Notes: generated from the letters alone by a model not told the origin. A stretch of DNA of 64,000 nt from UTCFX2 sp963788305 (GCA_963788305.1 CAWBGK010000022.1:62001-126000); one strand, 5' to 3'. Numbered from the stretch's first letter, positions 36,736 through 45,362 are shown. Program-made: numbers and translations.

Positions 36736-37581
36736 TTATTGCTGACCCGGCATAGGGATGGCGCCGATCTGCATCATCAACCCAAACAAGTCCAAATCAA
36801 TCCACCCATCGGTCACTTTACCGTCAACAACCCGGAAAGTGCGGGTGCCTGTCCATCGAATGACCCGATTGGTCGCTGGAACGCCCATGAATGGACCGGT
36901 ATGCCTGCCTTCGATCACCCCGCGACCTGTTACCTTGTCGGCTTCGGCGATCAGGTCTTCGAAGGTGTACCAGAGGTCTGAAAACGCTGACGAGAACATC
37001 CGATAAGCATCCTTGAGCCCTTCGATACCAGGTTTCTGGCCGGGAAGGGCGTTGTGGTCGACGAAATTTGGGTCGACATAATCATCAAAACGGTCCAATT
37101 CGCCGATATTGGTGGCATAAACATAGCGTGTCACCATAAAACGGTTGTAGTCCAGCGTCCCTGGCTCGATTTTGCGGGTCAGCTGCTGCTGAAGTGAAGC
37201 GATATCCGGCGCGCCGTGGTGCTCAACGATCCGATCGTTGGCTACCCGGAAGAAACCCATCGAGGACCAGGTCGCCCGCAGTCCGGTGGGCTCAATCCCC
37301 ATAAACGGTTTCCCCAGATGGGTCGCACGACCTGTAACGCGGGTCGCGACCCAATCTCCCTGGGAAATCATGTCATCGATCACAAAATGAACATCAGGGA
37401 AAGCGCTCCGGAACATCACCGGCACGGCTCGAATCGCATCGAAACCACCGGTTGGCGCGCCTGGAGGGGCATTATGATCGAGGTAATCTTCTGAAAAGAT
37501 TTCCGGGATCAATTCGTATTTGCCCTGGTTGATGACCTGCTCAACAAATGACCGATAAAGAGTTTTCGCTATCTCAGACAT
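36736..37581 (-). CDS. two-domain SnoaL protein F
   Basis: Intact frame of 281 residues with two SnoaL-type domains that resemble each other: domain 1 has YLDHNAPPGAPTGGFDAI, RATHLGKPFMGIEPTGLRAT and VEHHGAPD; domain 2 has FVDHNALPGQKPGIEGLKDA, EGRHTGPFMGVPATNRVIRW and DLFGLMMQIGAIPMPGQQ. The duplication inside one gene differs from that in E and H, where the second domain is of another subtype. It starts with GAGGAAGG upstream and lies 12 bases after the cupin gene. Confidence 0.85.
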   Translation of the reverse strand: MSEIAKTLYRSFVEQVINQGKYELIPEIFSEDYLDHNAPPGAPTGGFDAIRAVPVMFRSAFPDVHFVIDDMISQGDWVATRVTGRATHLGKPFMGIEPTGLRATWSSMGFFRVANDRIVEHHGAPDIASLQQQLTRKIEPGTLDYNRFMVTRYVYATNIGELDRFDDYVDPNFVDHNALPGQKPGIEGLKDAYRMFSSAFSDLWYTFEDLIAEADKVTGRGVIEGRHTGPFMGVPATNRVIRWTGTRTFRVVDGKVTDGWIDLDLFGLMMQIGAIPMPGQQ

Positions 37582-37593
37582 GCTGATCCTTCC

Positions 37594-38103
37594 TCACGCT
37601 TCAGGTATATCAAATGTGATATTGTATTGAGCTGCAATTTGCGCCGCTCTGGCAAAATCTGGCGGTCCAGAAAGGGGCGGCGGAGGATTGGCAGGATCAT
37701 CGATCACCTGGCCGATCCCTTCGAAAAATCCCTCCAGGCCTCCTGGCGTGATGAGCAGGACCATCCTGCCTGGCTTGTCACCAATGGACTTGAAGCCGTG
37801 GTTGATCCCCATCGGAACATAGACATAGGTTTCGGGACCGATCCTGGCAGTATGATTGTTGGTCGTATCGTACATCTCGAACTCACCTTCAAGGATGTAA
37901 TAAGCTTCGTCTTCTTTGTGGTGAGTGTGGATCGGCACGCCTTCTCCTGCCGGGACGGAAGAAACAAAGAGCGAGAATATCCCGCGGGTGTCGTCCTTCG
38001 TCGCTTTGCAGAGATTGGTCACCCCCAGGACCCGGGTGGTCGATTTGCTCTCTTCGGGTTGGATGATCGTGACCTGCTCGTATCTTGACTTTGGACGGGT
38101 CAT
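37594..38103 (-). CDS. cupin-domain protein
   Basis: Small beta-barrel protein of 169 residues. Cupin motif 1 is VPIHTHHKEDEAYYILEGEF, with His59, His61 and Glu66, and motif 2 is PMGINHGF with His102, giving a full set of metal ligands. A C-terminal helical tail (DFARAAQIAAQYNITFD) is common in quercetin-dioxygenase-like cupins. ATG 38103 overlaps the presumed stop of SnoaL copy G (ATGA). It could be a dioxygenase or isomerase; the substrate is unknown. Confidence 0.85.
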   Translation of the reverse strand: MTRPKSRYEQVTIIQPEESKSTTRVLGVTNLCKATKDDTRGIFSLFVSSVPAGEGVPIHTHHKEDEAYYILEGEFEMYDTTNNHTARIGPETYVYVPMGINHGFKSIGDKPGRMVLLITPGGLEGFFEGIGQVIDDPANPPPPLSGPPDFARAAQIAAQYNITFDIPEA

Positions 38104-38617
38104 ACCCGGCGGGCGCCGGCTGCCCGGGTCCGACGCCAAGCTGTCCGAGCAATCCTGCCATGTCGAATATGCCCCAGCGCTCGACGAACTGGCCTTTTTC
38201 AACCTTCAGAAACGTCATCCCGCTGAATGTAATCTGCTTGCCCGTTTGAGGGATCCCCATAAAAGCACCGCGATGGGTTCCGGTACCGCTGAAACGAATC
38301 GCGACCCGATCACCTTCCGTGAAAACCTGTTCCAGGGTGTAGTGGATATCAGGAAACGCCGACCGGAACATGGTAACGGAAGCCTTGTATCCGTTGCCGA
38401 CCGCGCGGGGCTCCCGGCTGGCGGTTGTGATCTACGGAGTTCGCCGCGAACAGCTCATCGACTGACTGAAAGGTTTCCCTTATTCCAGACTTCTTCAAAG
38501 AAATAGCTGCACAAGCTCGGCGTTGTCATTGAAATTCGTTTTGGAAGGCTCAACCGTGTCTTGAAGGCCTTCCCAAATTCTCTGGGCTCGCTCGGACCGA
38601 CTGATTTGTCCTGTCAT
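38100..38617 (-). CDS. SnoaL-type protein G, several frameshifts
   Basis: About 165 residues when joined. The start ATG 38617 follows AAGGAGAA. The N-terminus (MTGQISRSERAQRIW), YFFEEVWNKGNLSV, VDELFAAN, GYKASVTMFRSAFPDIHY, GTHRGAFMGIPQTGKQITF and FDMAGLLGQLGVGP are found in successive frames, with changes near 38510, 38470 and 38410. The end is uncertain: the readable frame runs past the cupin start, and the TGA overlapping the cupin ATG lies in another frame. It is of the same subtype as B and D. Confidence 0.68.
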
Positions 38618-38641
38618 CACAATTCTCCTTATTTTTCAAGC

Positions 38642-39551
38642 TTAATGGGTCGGCGGTGTAACAGCAGGCGAGTTCGACCAGAACTGGTCGTATTCTTCTG
38701 TCCCGTCGCCAAAAATCGCTCCCTTACCGGCGATGACTTTGCCATGCCGCCAGCGCAGCACATGGGCAACTTCGATATCCATCGTCTTTCCGGGCTGGTT
38801 TTTTCGACTCCCACGATTGCGGGTCAGATCGACCGAGTAATCGCCTGTAACCAGGCACCTGCCCGGCAATCGGCTGCATATTGAAGCTGTGACCGGAAAG
38901 CTCTCCGACTTCGCCCATGAATGCCAGGAACTCGTCCAGGCTGTAATACCAGCCGGAGAGGCGGTTATGTCCGGGCACCTGCCAGACCATCTCATCCGCC
39001 CAATACATCCGGATGCGGTTGATATCTCCAGATCCCAATGCTGCATATGCTTTCGCGACGTGCTCGGGGGTTACCGCAGCATCGATTTCAAACATCTTCT
39101 GCTGCGGCGCCGGGGCGGCATGGCTCCCATCTGGCTGCATCATGCCGAGCATATCCAATTCACCCCATCCTTCGGTGATCTTGCCGTTGACGACCCGGTC
39201 GATGCCTATCGACGTCACCTTGATGGATTTATTGCTGGCCGGGATGCCGTAGAAATCACCCTGGTGCGTGCCGGTGAAGGTCATCCGTATGACCGAATAC
39301 TCCCCTTCGGTGATGATGTCGTCCATCGTCATGCGACCATCTGGAAAAGATTTGTGCCAGGTTTTAACAAGCTCTGCGACGCCGTCAGGTCCCTGCTTGA
39401 TGTCCTGACCACCGGCGCCATGAGCGGTGAAACCCGGATCGACCAGCTCCTGGGTGATGGCGTAGTTCTTGAGGTTCCACAACTGTTCGAACCAGCGGGA
39501 AAACAGGGCGCGATGTTCTGCTGCCCGGTCAGATAACTTCCGGCTGCTCAC
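38642..39551 (-). CDS. two-domain NTF2/SnoaL protein H, frameshifts
   Basis: About 300 residues, paralogous to copy E along its whole length. Domain 1 has EQLWNLKNYAITQELVDP, GTHQGDFYGIPASNKSIKV and ELDMLGMMQ. Domain 2 has AYAALGSGDINRIRMYWADE, WQVPGHNRLSGWYYSLDEF and KGAIFGDGTEEYDQFWS. Frames change near 38860 and, as a compensating pair, near 39135 and 39110. GTG 39551 is taken as start because it overlaps the FHA stop (GTGA). Read without correction, it appears fused to the FHA domain, which I think is an artefact. Confidence 0.78.
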
Positions 39552-39938
39552 TGCTGCACAACTGCGGCGGGTTCTTCTCCAAGGTGGACGGTGGGTCTTC
39601 GCGGCGATGAAGACGGTGGCATCGGCGCTGATTTGGATCGGCTCAAAAACCAGGGTCACACCCTCACCCAGGTTGATCCTGTCGCCTGCCTTCAAGACAT
39701 GCTCGCCGACCAGCCTGGTGTCGTTCACGAACGTCCCATTGGTCGATCCCAGGTCGACGAGGATGTAGCTCCCGGCAAAGTAACGCATGCGGGCATGCCG
39801 GCGGGATAAACCGCGGTCCTCGATCACGATAATGTTATTGCTTTCCCTGCCGATGGAAATCTCTCCCTGGGGGAGCTTGAACTCCTTCCCAGGAGTAGGA
39901 CCTTTGATCATCAACAAATGAAAGGATTGCTCTGCCAT
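39548..39938 (-). CDS. FHA-domain phosphothreonine-binding protein, one frameshift
   Basis: Small cytoplasmic protein of about 130 residues with one forkhead-associated domain: ISIGRESNN with Arg31, DRGLSRRHARM with Ser45 and His48, and DLGSTNGTFVNDTRL with Asn67. These are the residues that bind phosphothreonine. Near 39600 one extra base disrupts the frame; the corrected end reads FIAARPTVHLGEEPAAVVQQ and stops at TGA 39550-39548, overlapping the GTG start of copy H. It could read the output of a Ser/Thr kinase such as the one encoded at 21.9 kb. Confidence 0.82.
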
Positions 39939-40034
39939 TCAGGTTCTCCTAACCAAACTCAACAACAGGTTGCCTGGTCCGCAACAGTGACGTCCTGCTG
40001 ATAAAATTTCGATTAACCAGATCTTCAATTCCGG

Positions 40035-40080
40035 CACAGCCTGCATGGTTGTGATACCGCCTAGGCCCATGCAGGCTGTG
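40035..40080 (-). repeat. 14-bp perfect inverted repeat between the tautomerase and FHA genes
   Basis: CACAGCCTGCATGG and CCATGCAGGCTGTG are separated by 18 bases. The hairpin lies 15 bases after the tautomerase stop and about 100 bases before the FHA start, in the longest gap (156 bases) of the cluster. No U-run follows in either direction, so it may be a processing or stability element, an operator or a weak terminator. Confidence 0.6.
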
Positions 40081-40094
40081 ATGGAGAAATTCGC

Positions 40095-40430
40095 TCAACT
40101 TCCTTCCCAGATCTTTTGGGCCTGAGAGTCCTTCACTTCATCTGCCTTCTGAGCGGCCAGCTGTTCGGTAAAATTGCGCATGATCTCGTTCGATTTTCCA
40201 TGCATGGCAGCATAATCAGGGCCGTACAGGAACGGCAGATCGGGGAGAGGCGTGCCGGCAATCGACCACTCATATGCAGGAGTCTCCTGGATGATGCAGT
40301 AGGTATACGGCCTGGCGACATCGCCTACGACGCTGATGAAGGTGTCTGTCATCTTCTTCAACAGCTCGCGTTTCTGTTCAGGGCTGGTAAGAACAACCCC
40401 TTCAATAACCTGTATTGTGATAATTGGCAT
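40095..40430 (-). CDS. tautomerase-superfamily (4-oxalocrotonate tautomerase-like) protein
   Basis: Protein of 111 residues beginning MPIITIQVIEGVVLTSPEQK. Pro2 becomes the N-terminal catalytic proline of the tautomerase superfamily after Met removal. KRELLKKMTDTFISVVG and YTYCIIQETPAYEWSIAG fit the beta-alpha-beta unit. A C-terminal extension of about 45 residues is longer than in the minimal 62-residue enzymes. Keto-enol tautomerisation would suit a pathway with carbonyl intermediates. Confidence 0.85.
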   Translation of the reverse strand: MPIITIQVIEGVVLTSPEQKRELLKKMTDTFISVVGDVARPYTYCIIQETPAYEWSIAGTPLPDLPFLYGPDYAAMHGKSNEIMRNFTEQLAAQKADEVKDSQAQKIWEGS

Positions 40431-40522
40431 CTTATTACTCCTATTTCTGGTCCGAGATCACCGGTAAAAAAATACATTGTCTTGATTGGATTATTCTCGT
40501 GAAAGAAGGAAAAAACGATCGA

Positions 40523-40978
40523 TCAATGACTGGGTGGGGTTACAACTGGCGAGCGAGACCAGAACTGGTCGTATTCGGTCGTCCCATCCCCAAAGATCGC
40601 ACCCTTGCCGGCGATAACCTTGCCGTCCCGCCAGCGTAACACATGGACGACTTCGATATCCATGCCTTTTTCTGGCTCATTGTCACGGTTGCCGACATTA
40701 CGGGTCAGGTCAGCCGAATATTCACCTGTGACGACAACCTGTCCGGCGATCGGGGTCATCTTGAAACTTCGTCCGGAGAGCCGGCCGACCTCGCCCATGA
40801 AGGCCAGAAATCCGTCCAGCCCGGTATACCAGCCAGCCAGGCGGCTGTGTCCAGGCACCTGCCAGACCATCCCCTGATCCCAATACTCGCGGATGCGCTC
40901 GATATCGCCTGACCCCAGGGCTTCATAAGCCTTCAGCACATGTTCTGGTGTTACGACTGCCTGAACTTTCGCCATCAT
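40523..40978 (-). CDS. NTF2/SnoaL-like protein J (single domain of E/H type 2)
   Basis: Protein of about 151 residues matching the second domain of copies E and H along its length: AYEALGSGDIERIREYWDQ, WQVPGHSRLAGWYTGLDGFL and KGAIFGDGTTEYDQFWS. It shows that the second domain can stand alone. ATG 40978 or 40975 is the start, with AGGGAGGT just upstream, 8 bases after copy K. The frame is intact. Confidence 0.83.
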   Translation of the reverse strand: MMAKVQAVVTPEHVLKAYEALGSGDIERIREYWDQGMVWQVPGHSRLAGWYTGLDGFLAFMGEVGRLSGRSFKMTPIAGQVVVTGEYSADLTRNVGNRDNEPEKGMDIEVVHVLRWRDGKVIAGKGAIFGDGTTEYDQFWSRSPVVTPPSH

Positions 40979-40986
40979 CGACCTCC

Positions 40987-41410
40987 CTACTCTGCCAGCC
41001 TGGCTGGAATACCCTTGAGCTTGAACATCGTCCACATGTAGCGGTCTACCGTATGCTGGTCACCGGTGTGGACCCGCACTTCGAAGATTTTCCCGTCCTT
41101 GATCCCGTAGCTTGTGCAGGTTGGGAAAAGGAACTCTTCATTTCCGATCTTGCCGTGGCCCAGTATGCTTCTCCACGACCGTGCCGTCATCCAGCACACC
41201 AAAGTGGACGTTGTCCACGACGATACCCGCTTTGAACAGGGAACCGAAGAAAGCCATGACGGCATCGACGCCTTCCATCCGACCGGAGAGCGGATGATGA
41301 CCGGGCATCGTCCAGCTCATCTGGGGGTGAAAGATCTCCTTGCGGATCGAATCCATATCACCCTTGCCGAAGTATTCGTACATGCGCAGAACCAACTGTG
41401 TATTATCCAT
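40987..41410 (-). CDS. NTF2/SnoaL-like protein K, one frameshift
   Basis: About 140 residues. VLRMYEYFGKGDMDSIRKEI and SWTMPGHHPLSGRMEGVDAV place it near the J / E-domain-2 subtype, but the C-terminus (YGIKDGKIFEVRVHTGDQHTVDRYMW) differs. The frame changes near 41160, in VLDDGTVVEKHTG, by one base. ATG 41410 is chosen as the start. It lies 8 bases before copy J. Confidence 0.8.
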
Positions 41411-41470
41411 CTCTGTTTCTCCTATATGAATATAAGGTTTGGATCGAATGTTCAACAGGCGATCAGACTG

Positions 41471-41917
41471 CTACAGCCTGGCAAAACCTGGTGCATACTT
41501 AAACGGTGCAACTGTTGCGTTGTAGGTCACGATCTCCAGCCCAAAGGAGTTCTTCTTCGAGCGCCGAACGGTCCAGCGTTGGGTCGCATCCATCGAGACC
41601 CGCTTGCTCTTAGGCTCGGGTGCAACCCACCAGCTGGCCTGCCAGCCTACGACGACATCCAGGACGGCTTCCTCTCCGCTGATCTTAGATTCGACCGTCT
41701 GGACATAATGGTTCTCATCGAAGAAAAGGTTTGTCACCCGGTCGTACCACTTCTTGAAAGAAGCGTAATCCCGGATATCTCCGTCGGGGAACTGAATATT
41801 CAAATCCCGATCAGCCAGGAGAGCATAAGCCTGCTCGATCGGCACATGGAAATCCAGCGCTTGATACCATGCTGCTACAAAAATCTTGATTTGTTGCTCC
41901 GTAATTGGCTCACTCAT
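41471..41917 (-). CDS. NTF2-like protein L
   Basis: Protein of 148 residues with an NTF2-type fold: TEQQIKIFVAAWYQALDFHVP, YALLADRDLNIQFPDGDIRDY, VVGWQASWWVAPEPKSKR and ATQRWTVRRSKKNSFGLEIV. It is distant from the SnoaL 'ester cyclase' copies. ATG 41917 follows GGAGG; a TTG 12 bases upstream is less likely. Its function is unknown. Confidence 0.78.
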   Translation of the reverse strand: MSEPITEQQIKIFVAAWYQALDFHVPIEQAYALLADRDLNIQFPDGDIRDYASFKKWYDRVTNLFFDENHYVQTVESKISGEEAVLDVVVGWQASWWVAPEPKSKRVSMDATQRWTVRRSKKNSFGLEIVTYNATVAPFKYAPGFARL

Positions 41918-41956
41918 AGAAACCTCCAAATTATGTGTTTGGGATAATATTTCTGA

Positions 41957-42319
41957 TTACGCTTTGGGGGAAAAGCCAAGTAGTCCCGTGAAATGGTAAA
42001 CCGCTTTTCCGCCCTTCAAGACAAATGCATCGTAGACTCGCGCCTGCCCTGCGGATATATCGATGGTGGCTTCAAAAAAGATCGTATCAGCAGTCTCGGT
42101 AAATTTGTCAGTCGAAGCCAGATTTATACTGCCAAGTCCGGATAGGTATTCTGTGAAATGGGCTCTCAGCGCTTCATGACCTTTCACACTGAATTCGAAA
42201 CCAACCAGTTCAGCATCTGAGTCGTATTGGGTGGAAACCAGACCTTCTACATCGTTAGCTTCTAAGAATGCCACCTGACGATCATAGAATAACTTGCCGG
42301 GGGTGGTTTCATTTATCAT
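41957..42319 (-). CDS. NTF2/SnoaL-like protein M
   Basis: Protein of 120 residues: LFYDRQVAFLEANDVEGLVSTQY, LVGFEFSVKGHEALRAHFTE and YDAFVLKGGKAVYHFTGLLGF. It is the most upstream NTF2-like copy, 27 bases after the ThDP enzyme. It belongs to the general nuclear-transport-factor-2-like group, with no recognisable catalytic pair. Confidence 0.8.
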   Translation of the reverse strand: MINETTPGKLFYDRQVAFLEANDVEGLVSTQYDSDAELVGFEFSVKGHEALRAHFTEYLSGLGSINLASTDKFTETADTIFFEATIDISAGQARVYDAFVLKGGKAVYHFTGLLGFSPKA

Positions 42320-42346
42320 CAGAATTCTCCTCTGAATCTTTCTTGC

Positions 42347-44054
42347 CTATTGACCGCAGGTGTTCCCCACCCGTTCCGGATGGGTATCACTCTCTAACAC
42401 CAGGTCGATCAAAAACGGACCTGGATGGGCCAGCATCTGCTTGATCGCGGGATCGATTTCCCACGGCTTCTCAACCCGCAGCCCCTGGACGCCAAGCGAT
42501 CGAGCGAGCTCAGCGAAATGCAAAGGAGGGTGCGAGAGATCGAAGCTCAGCGGGTAATCATGCTTTGGGATGGACTGCTCTTTCCAGTACTCCTCAATAT
42601 TTAATTGAAGCAGGCGGTAAGAGGCGTTGTTGCATATCACAAACTTGGCGTTGATATTGTGCCGCGCCGCAGTCCAGAGCGCCTGGATGGTATACATCGA
42701 GCCGCCGTCGCCCGTGAAACCAATCACCAGCTTATCAGGATGAGCCAGCCTGGCGCCGATCGCACCCGGGATTCCTACCCCCAGAGACCCACCTCGTGTA
42801 AGGAAATATTGGTCCGCCTTTTTGGGAGGGGCGTAGCGAACTACGGCTGGCGAAGAGGTGAGCGCTTCGTCGAAGATCACGACGTCCTCAGGAAGCTGAG
42901 GCGCCAGCTCTTCCATGAAGCGCGCCATCGAGATCGGGACATCTTCACGTGCCAGGCTATCTTTCTCCAGGGCAGCGCGAAGTTTTTCCTGTTTTGCCGA
43001 CCCGATCTGCTCAGCGCGATTCAGAGCCGCACGCTGCTGGTCCGAGCTTCGCATCGAAGCGAGCAGCTGCCCCAGCTTCGCCAGGGTCAGCTTTGGATCG
43101 GCTACGAGACCGAGCTCGACCGGGTGGTTCTTGGCGATCTCATAGGCGTTCAGATCGATATGGATCGTCTTCGCACCTGGAGCATAGATGCTGCCAAGCG
43201 CCGGATAGACTTCCGGGAGCATGTACGTGCCAACGACCAGGTTTGCATCGCCTTTTGTCGTGATCGGGAGGCTGTTTTTCCCAAACATGTGGCCGGTCAT
43301 GCCCTGATAAAGAGGGTGGTCGTAAGGCATGTTCAATTCGCCTGAATCGGCTTCCCAGACTTCCGCTCCCAGCAGCTCGGCAACCTGGACAAGCTCTGCT
43401 TGAGCACCGGAATATGCGACCCCATCGCCGATGAAGATCATCGGCTTTTTTGCGGAAAGGAGCATTTCTGCTGCCTGGCGAGAGTGCATCATCATCCGGT
43501 GCGACCCTGGTAGTGAGGATTGAGGTTGGGAAAACATCTTCCGATATCTCGGCATCCAGGATGTCCGCGGGGAGACACACGTAGACCGGACCCATGGGCG
43601 GGGTCGAGGCGATCTTAACAGCCCGCCGGATCACCCTCAGCAGGGAAGCGGGGTCGAGCACCATCGTCGACCATTTAGTTACAGGCTCCATCATGGCTAC
43701 CAGATCAGCAGCCATCTGGGCATCCATGTTCATGAACTTGAGACCTGCATCAGCGCCGATGACGACCAGCGGTGAATGACCGCGCCTGGCCTGATAGAGG
43801 GCGCCGACCGCGTTTCCAATCCCAGGCGAGCTGTGCAGCTGGACAAGGGCCGGTCGTTTTTTGGCGCGAGCATACCCGTCGGCTGCCATCACTGCGATCG
43901 ACTCCTGCAGGGTCAGGATGTATTTCATCCTGGGGAATTCTGAGAGCGCGTCCAGGAAACCCTGCTCGACTGTGCCCGGATTTCCGAACATGATATCGAT
44001 GCCGTCGGCAAGAAACTGTTCTATCAGGGCGAAGCGCCCGGTCTTACCAGCCAT
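42347..44054 (-). CDS. ThDP-dependent decarboxylase-like enzyme (benzoylformate decarboxylase/acetolactate synthase family), one frameshift
   Basis: About 569 residues. The N-terminal PYR domain has the catalytic Glu51 in LTLQESIAVMAADGYARA and LHSSPGIGNAVGALYQA, resembling the benzoylformate decarboxylase His motif. A central domain (PMIFIGDGVAYSGAQAELVQ) follows, and the C-terminal PP domain carries the ThDP-Mg motif GDGGSMYTIQALW...NN. The frame breaks near 43505; both halves are complete. The start overlaps the stop of the DJ-1 gene by 11 bases. It would cleave or join 2-oxo acids; the substrate is unknown. Confidence 0.85.
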
Positions 44055-44871
44055 ATCGCCGCAGACCCTTCTCGAGCACTTCGATCATCAATTCGCCAAC
44101 GAGGCGTGAGTCCTGGGTCGATCGACCTGTCAAAAATGGGTAGTCCAGGATCGTAGAAAGCGTGCGCCCAACCCCGCCGTGATATTGACCGTCGGGACCG
44201 ACTGCGTCTCGCAGGATCAGCTCGAGCGGGTAGAATGGAGGTCCAAAATTGAGGTTCCCGCTGGTTACAAAGCCCGTGCCGTCTTTGTAGTCATACTCCA
44301 TTGCATGCCCGGTGACATGCTTGCCCCAGATGATGCTCTTGCGCTCGGTCCAGTCCCTGGCGAATGCCAGGCAGGTCACGCAGTAGCATTCGGCTGCGAT
44401 CAGCTTCCCCTGGGCCAGAAAACCAAGGATCACATCGTGAAGACGCTGGTTGTTGACCATATCGACCATCGGTCCGCTGCCGCCCGGCATGAGCAAAGCG
44501 TCATATTCTTCCAGATCTTTCCAGGCGACATCGCGCGCGTTGTAGTAAGCTTCGAGAGCATGGCCAAAATTCGGTGAATTAAAATACGGACGCTCTGGAA
44601 ACCACTTCGAAAGGTTGATCGGATTATTCAAGCGGTCCGACTTATGGATCTCGCGGGACCTGGCGGCATAATAGGCATCCGTGACGACTTTATCCAACGG
44701 GGGATCAAAATACCCTTCCTGCATGCTTGGCGGAAGCGCCGGGGGGCGGTTTCCTTTCGCTGTCACAAAAACGGATTGGTACCCATTTTGATCTAAAACT
44801 TCCAACGGACCTACAAGCTCTTCTCCCCAATAGCCCCACTCAGATAATGCGATCAAGATCTTCTTTGGCAT
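44044..44871 (-). CDS. DJ-1/PfpI-family protein (second, long form)
   Basis: Protein of 275 residues, first gene of the cluster. It begins KKILIALSEWGYWGEELVGP. The fold includes EYDALLMPGGSGPMVDM and the nucleophile elbow LIAAECYCVTCLAFA, with Cys162 in the expected position. It is longer than the first DJ-1 protein by an insert around residues 60-115, similar in length to Hsp31-like glyoxalase III/chaperone members. ATG 44871 was chosen; it is followed by the conserved first strand. It is co-translated with the ThDP enzyme. Confidence 0.83.
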   Translation of the reverse strand: MPKKILIALSEWGYWGEELVGPLEVLDQNGYQSVFVTAKGNRPPALPPSMQEGYFDPPLDKVVTDAYYAARSREIHKSDRLNNPINLSKWFPERPYFNSPNFGHALEAYYNARDVAWKDLEEYDALLMPGGSGPMVDMVNNQRLHDVILGFLAQGKLIAAECYCVTCLAFARDWTERKSIIWGKHVTGHAMEYDYKDGTGFVTSGNLNFGPPFYPLELILRDAVGPDGQYHGGVGRTLSTILDYPFLTGRSTQDSRLVGELMIEVLEKGLRRYGW

Positions 44872-45136
44872 ACTATTCTCCTTGTAGCGTAGATTGACAC
44901 TTGCCTGTGAAAGCACTGTTCTTAATAACCCACCATCGAACAACCAAAGATCGGTGTGAAGCCTGGCTGATCGAATCTTCCGTCCAGAGGACGAACTAAC
45001 CGAAATCCTGTGCCCCTGCCTGACAGGGAGCGAATAACCTGCGTCAAAACCTACGTGCAGCCTGAATTAACTTCACTGCGCACATAGAACAGGATTTTAG
45101 TTTTCCATTTTATTTTTATTACCTGGAATTCTTGGT

Positions 45137-45164
45137 ATTATAATGCAAACTTTTTGAAACGCAA
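45137..45164 (-). promoter_or_regulatory. candidate promoter of the 26-gene minus-strand cluster
   Basis: In the 491-base gap 44872-45362, the minus strand carries TTGCGT (45164-45159) and a perfect TATAAT (45142-45137) with a 16-base spacer. The transcript would begin near 45130, leaving a leader of about 258 bases before ATG 44871. Inside the leader, CCCTG-CCTGA-CAGGG can form a small stem. The AT-rich part beyond the promoter (45165-45240) contains further AT-rich near -10 sequences. I recognised no riboswitch. Confidence 0.55.
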
Positions 45165-45362
45165 GATCATTATCGGATAATTAAGATTAGTATACTCTAA
45201 TTTTATTCCGACAATACTGATCTTATTTATAAAATGAACTTTTCTTGGCTGGCTGAAAAGCAACCCAATCGAACATGAATCCCTGATCCTTTATGACAGA
45301 GGAATTCATTCAGCCAGGTGAAGTCCTGGATGGTTTGGCTGGTAACCTGCTGCAAGTACTGA

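Noticed and set aside
38724..39938. A single FHA-SnoaL-SnoaL fusion protein
   Set aside because: The linker in that frame is Arg-rich and unnatural. One base correction gives a natural FHA end with a GTGA overlap to the SnoaL start, like other junctions in the cluster.
33924..42319. A polyketide biosynthesis cluster, because of the many SnoaL (polyketide cyclase) domains
   Set aside because: No ketosynthase, acyltransferase, acyl carrier protein or other chain-building gene is present; SnoaL here is only a fold label.
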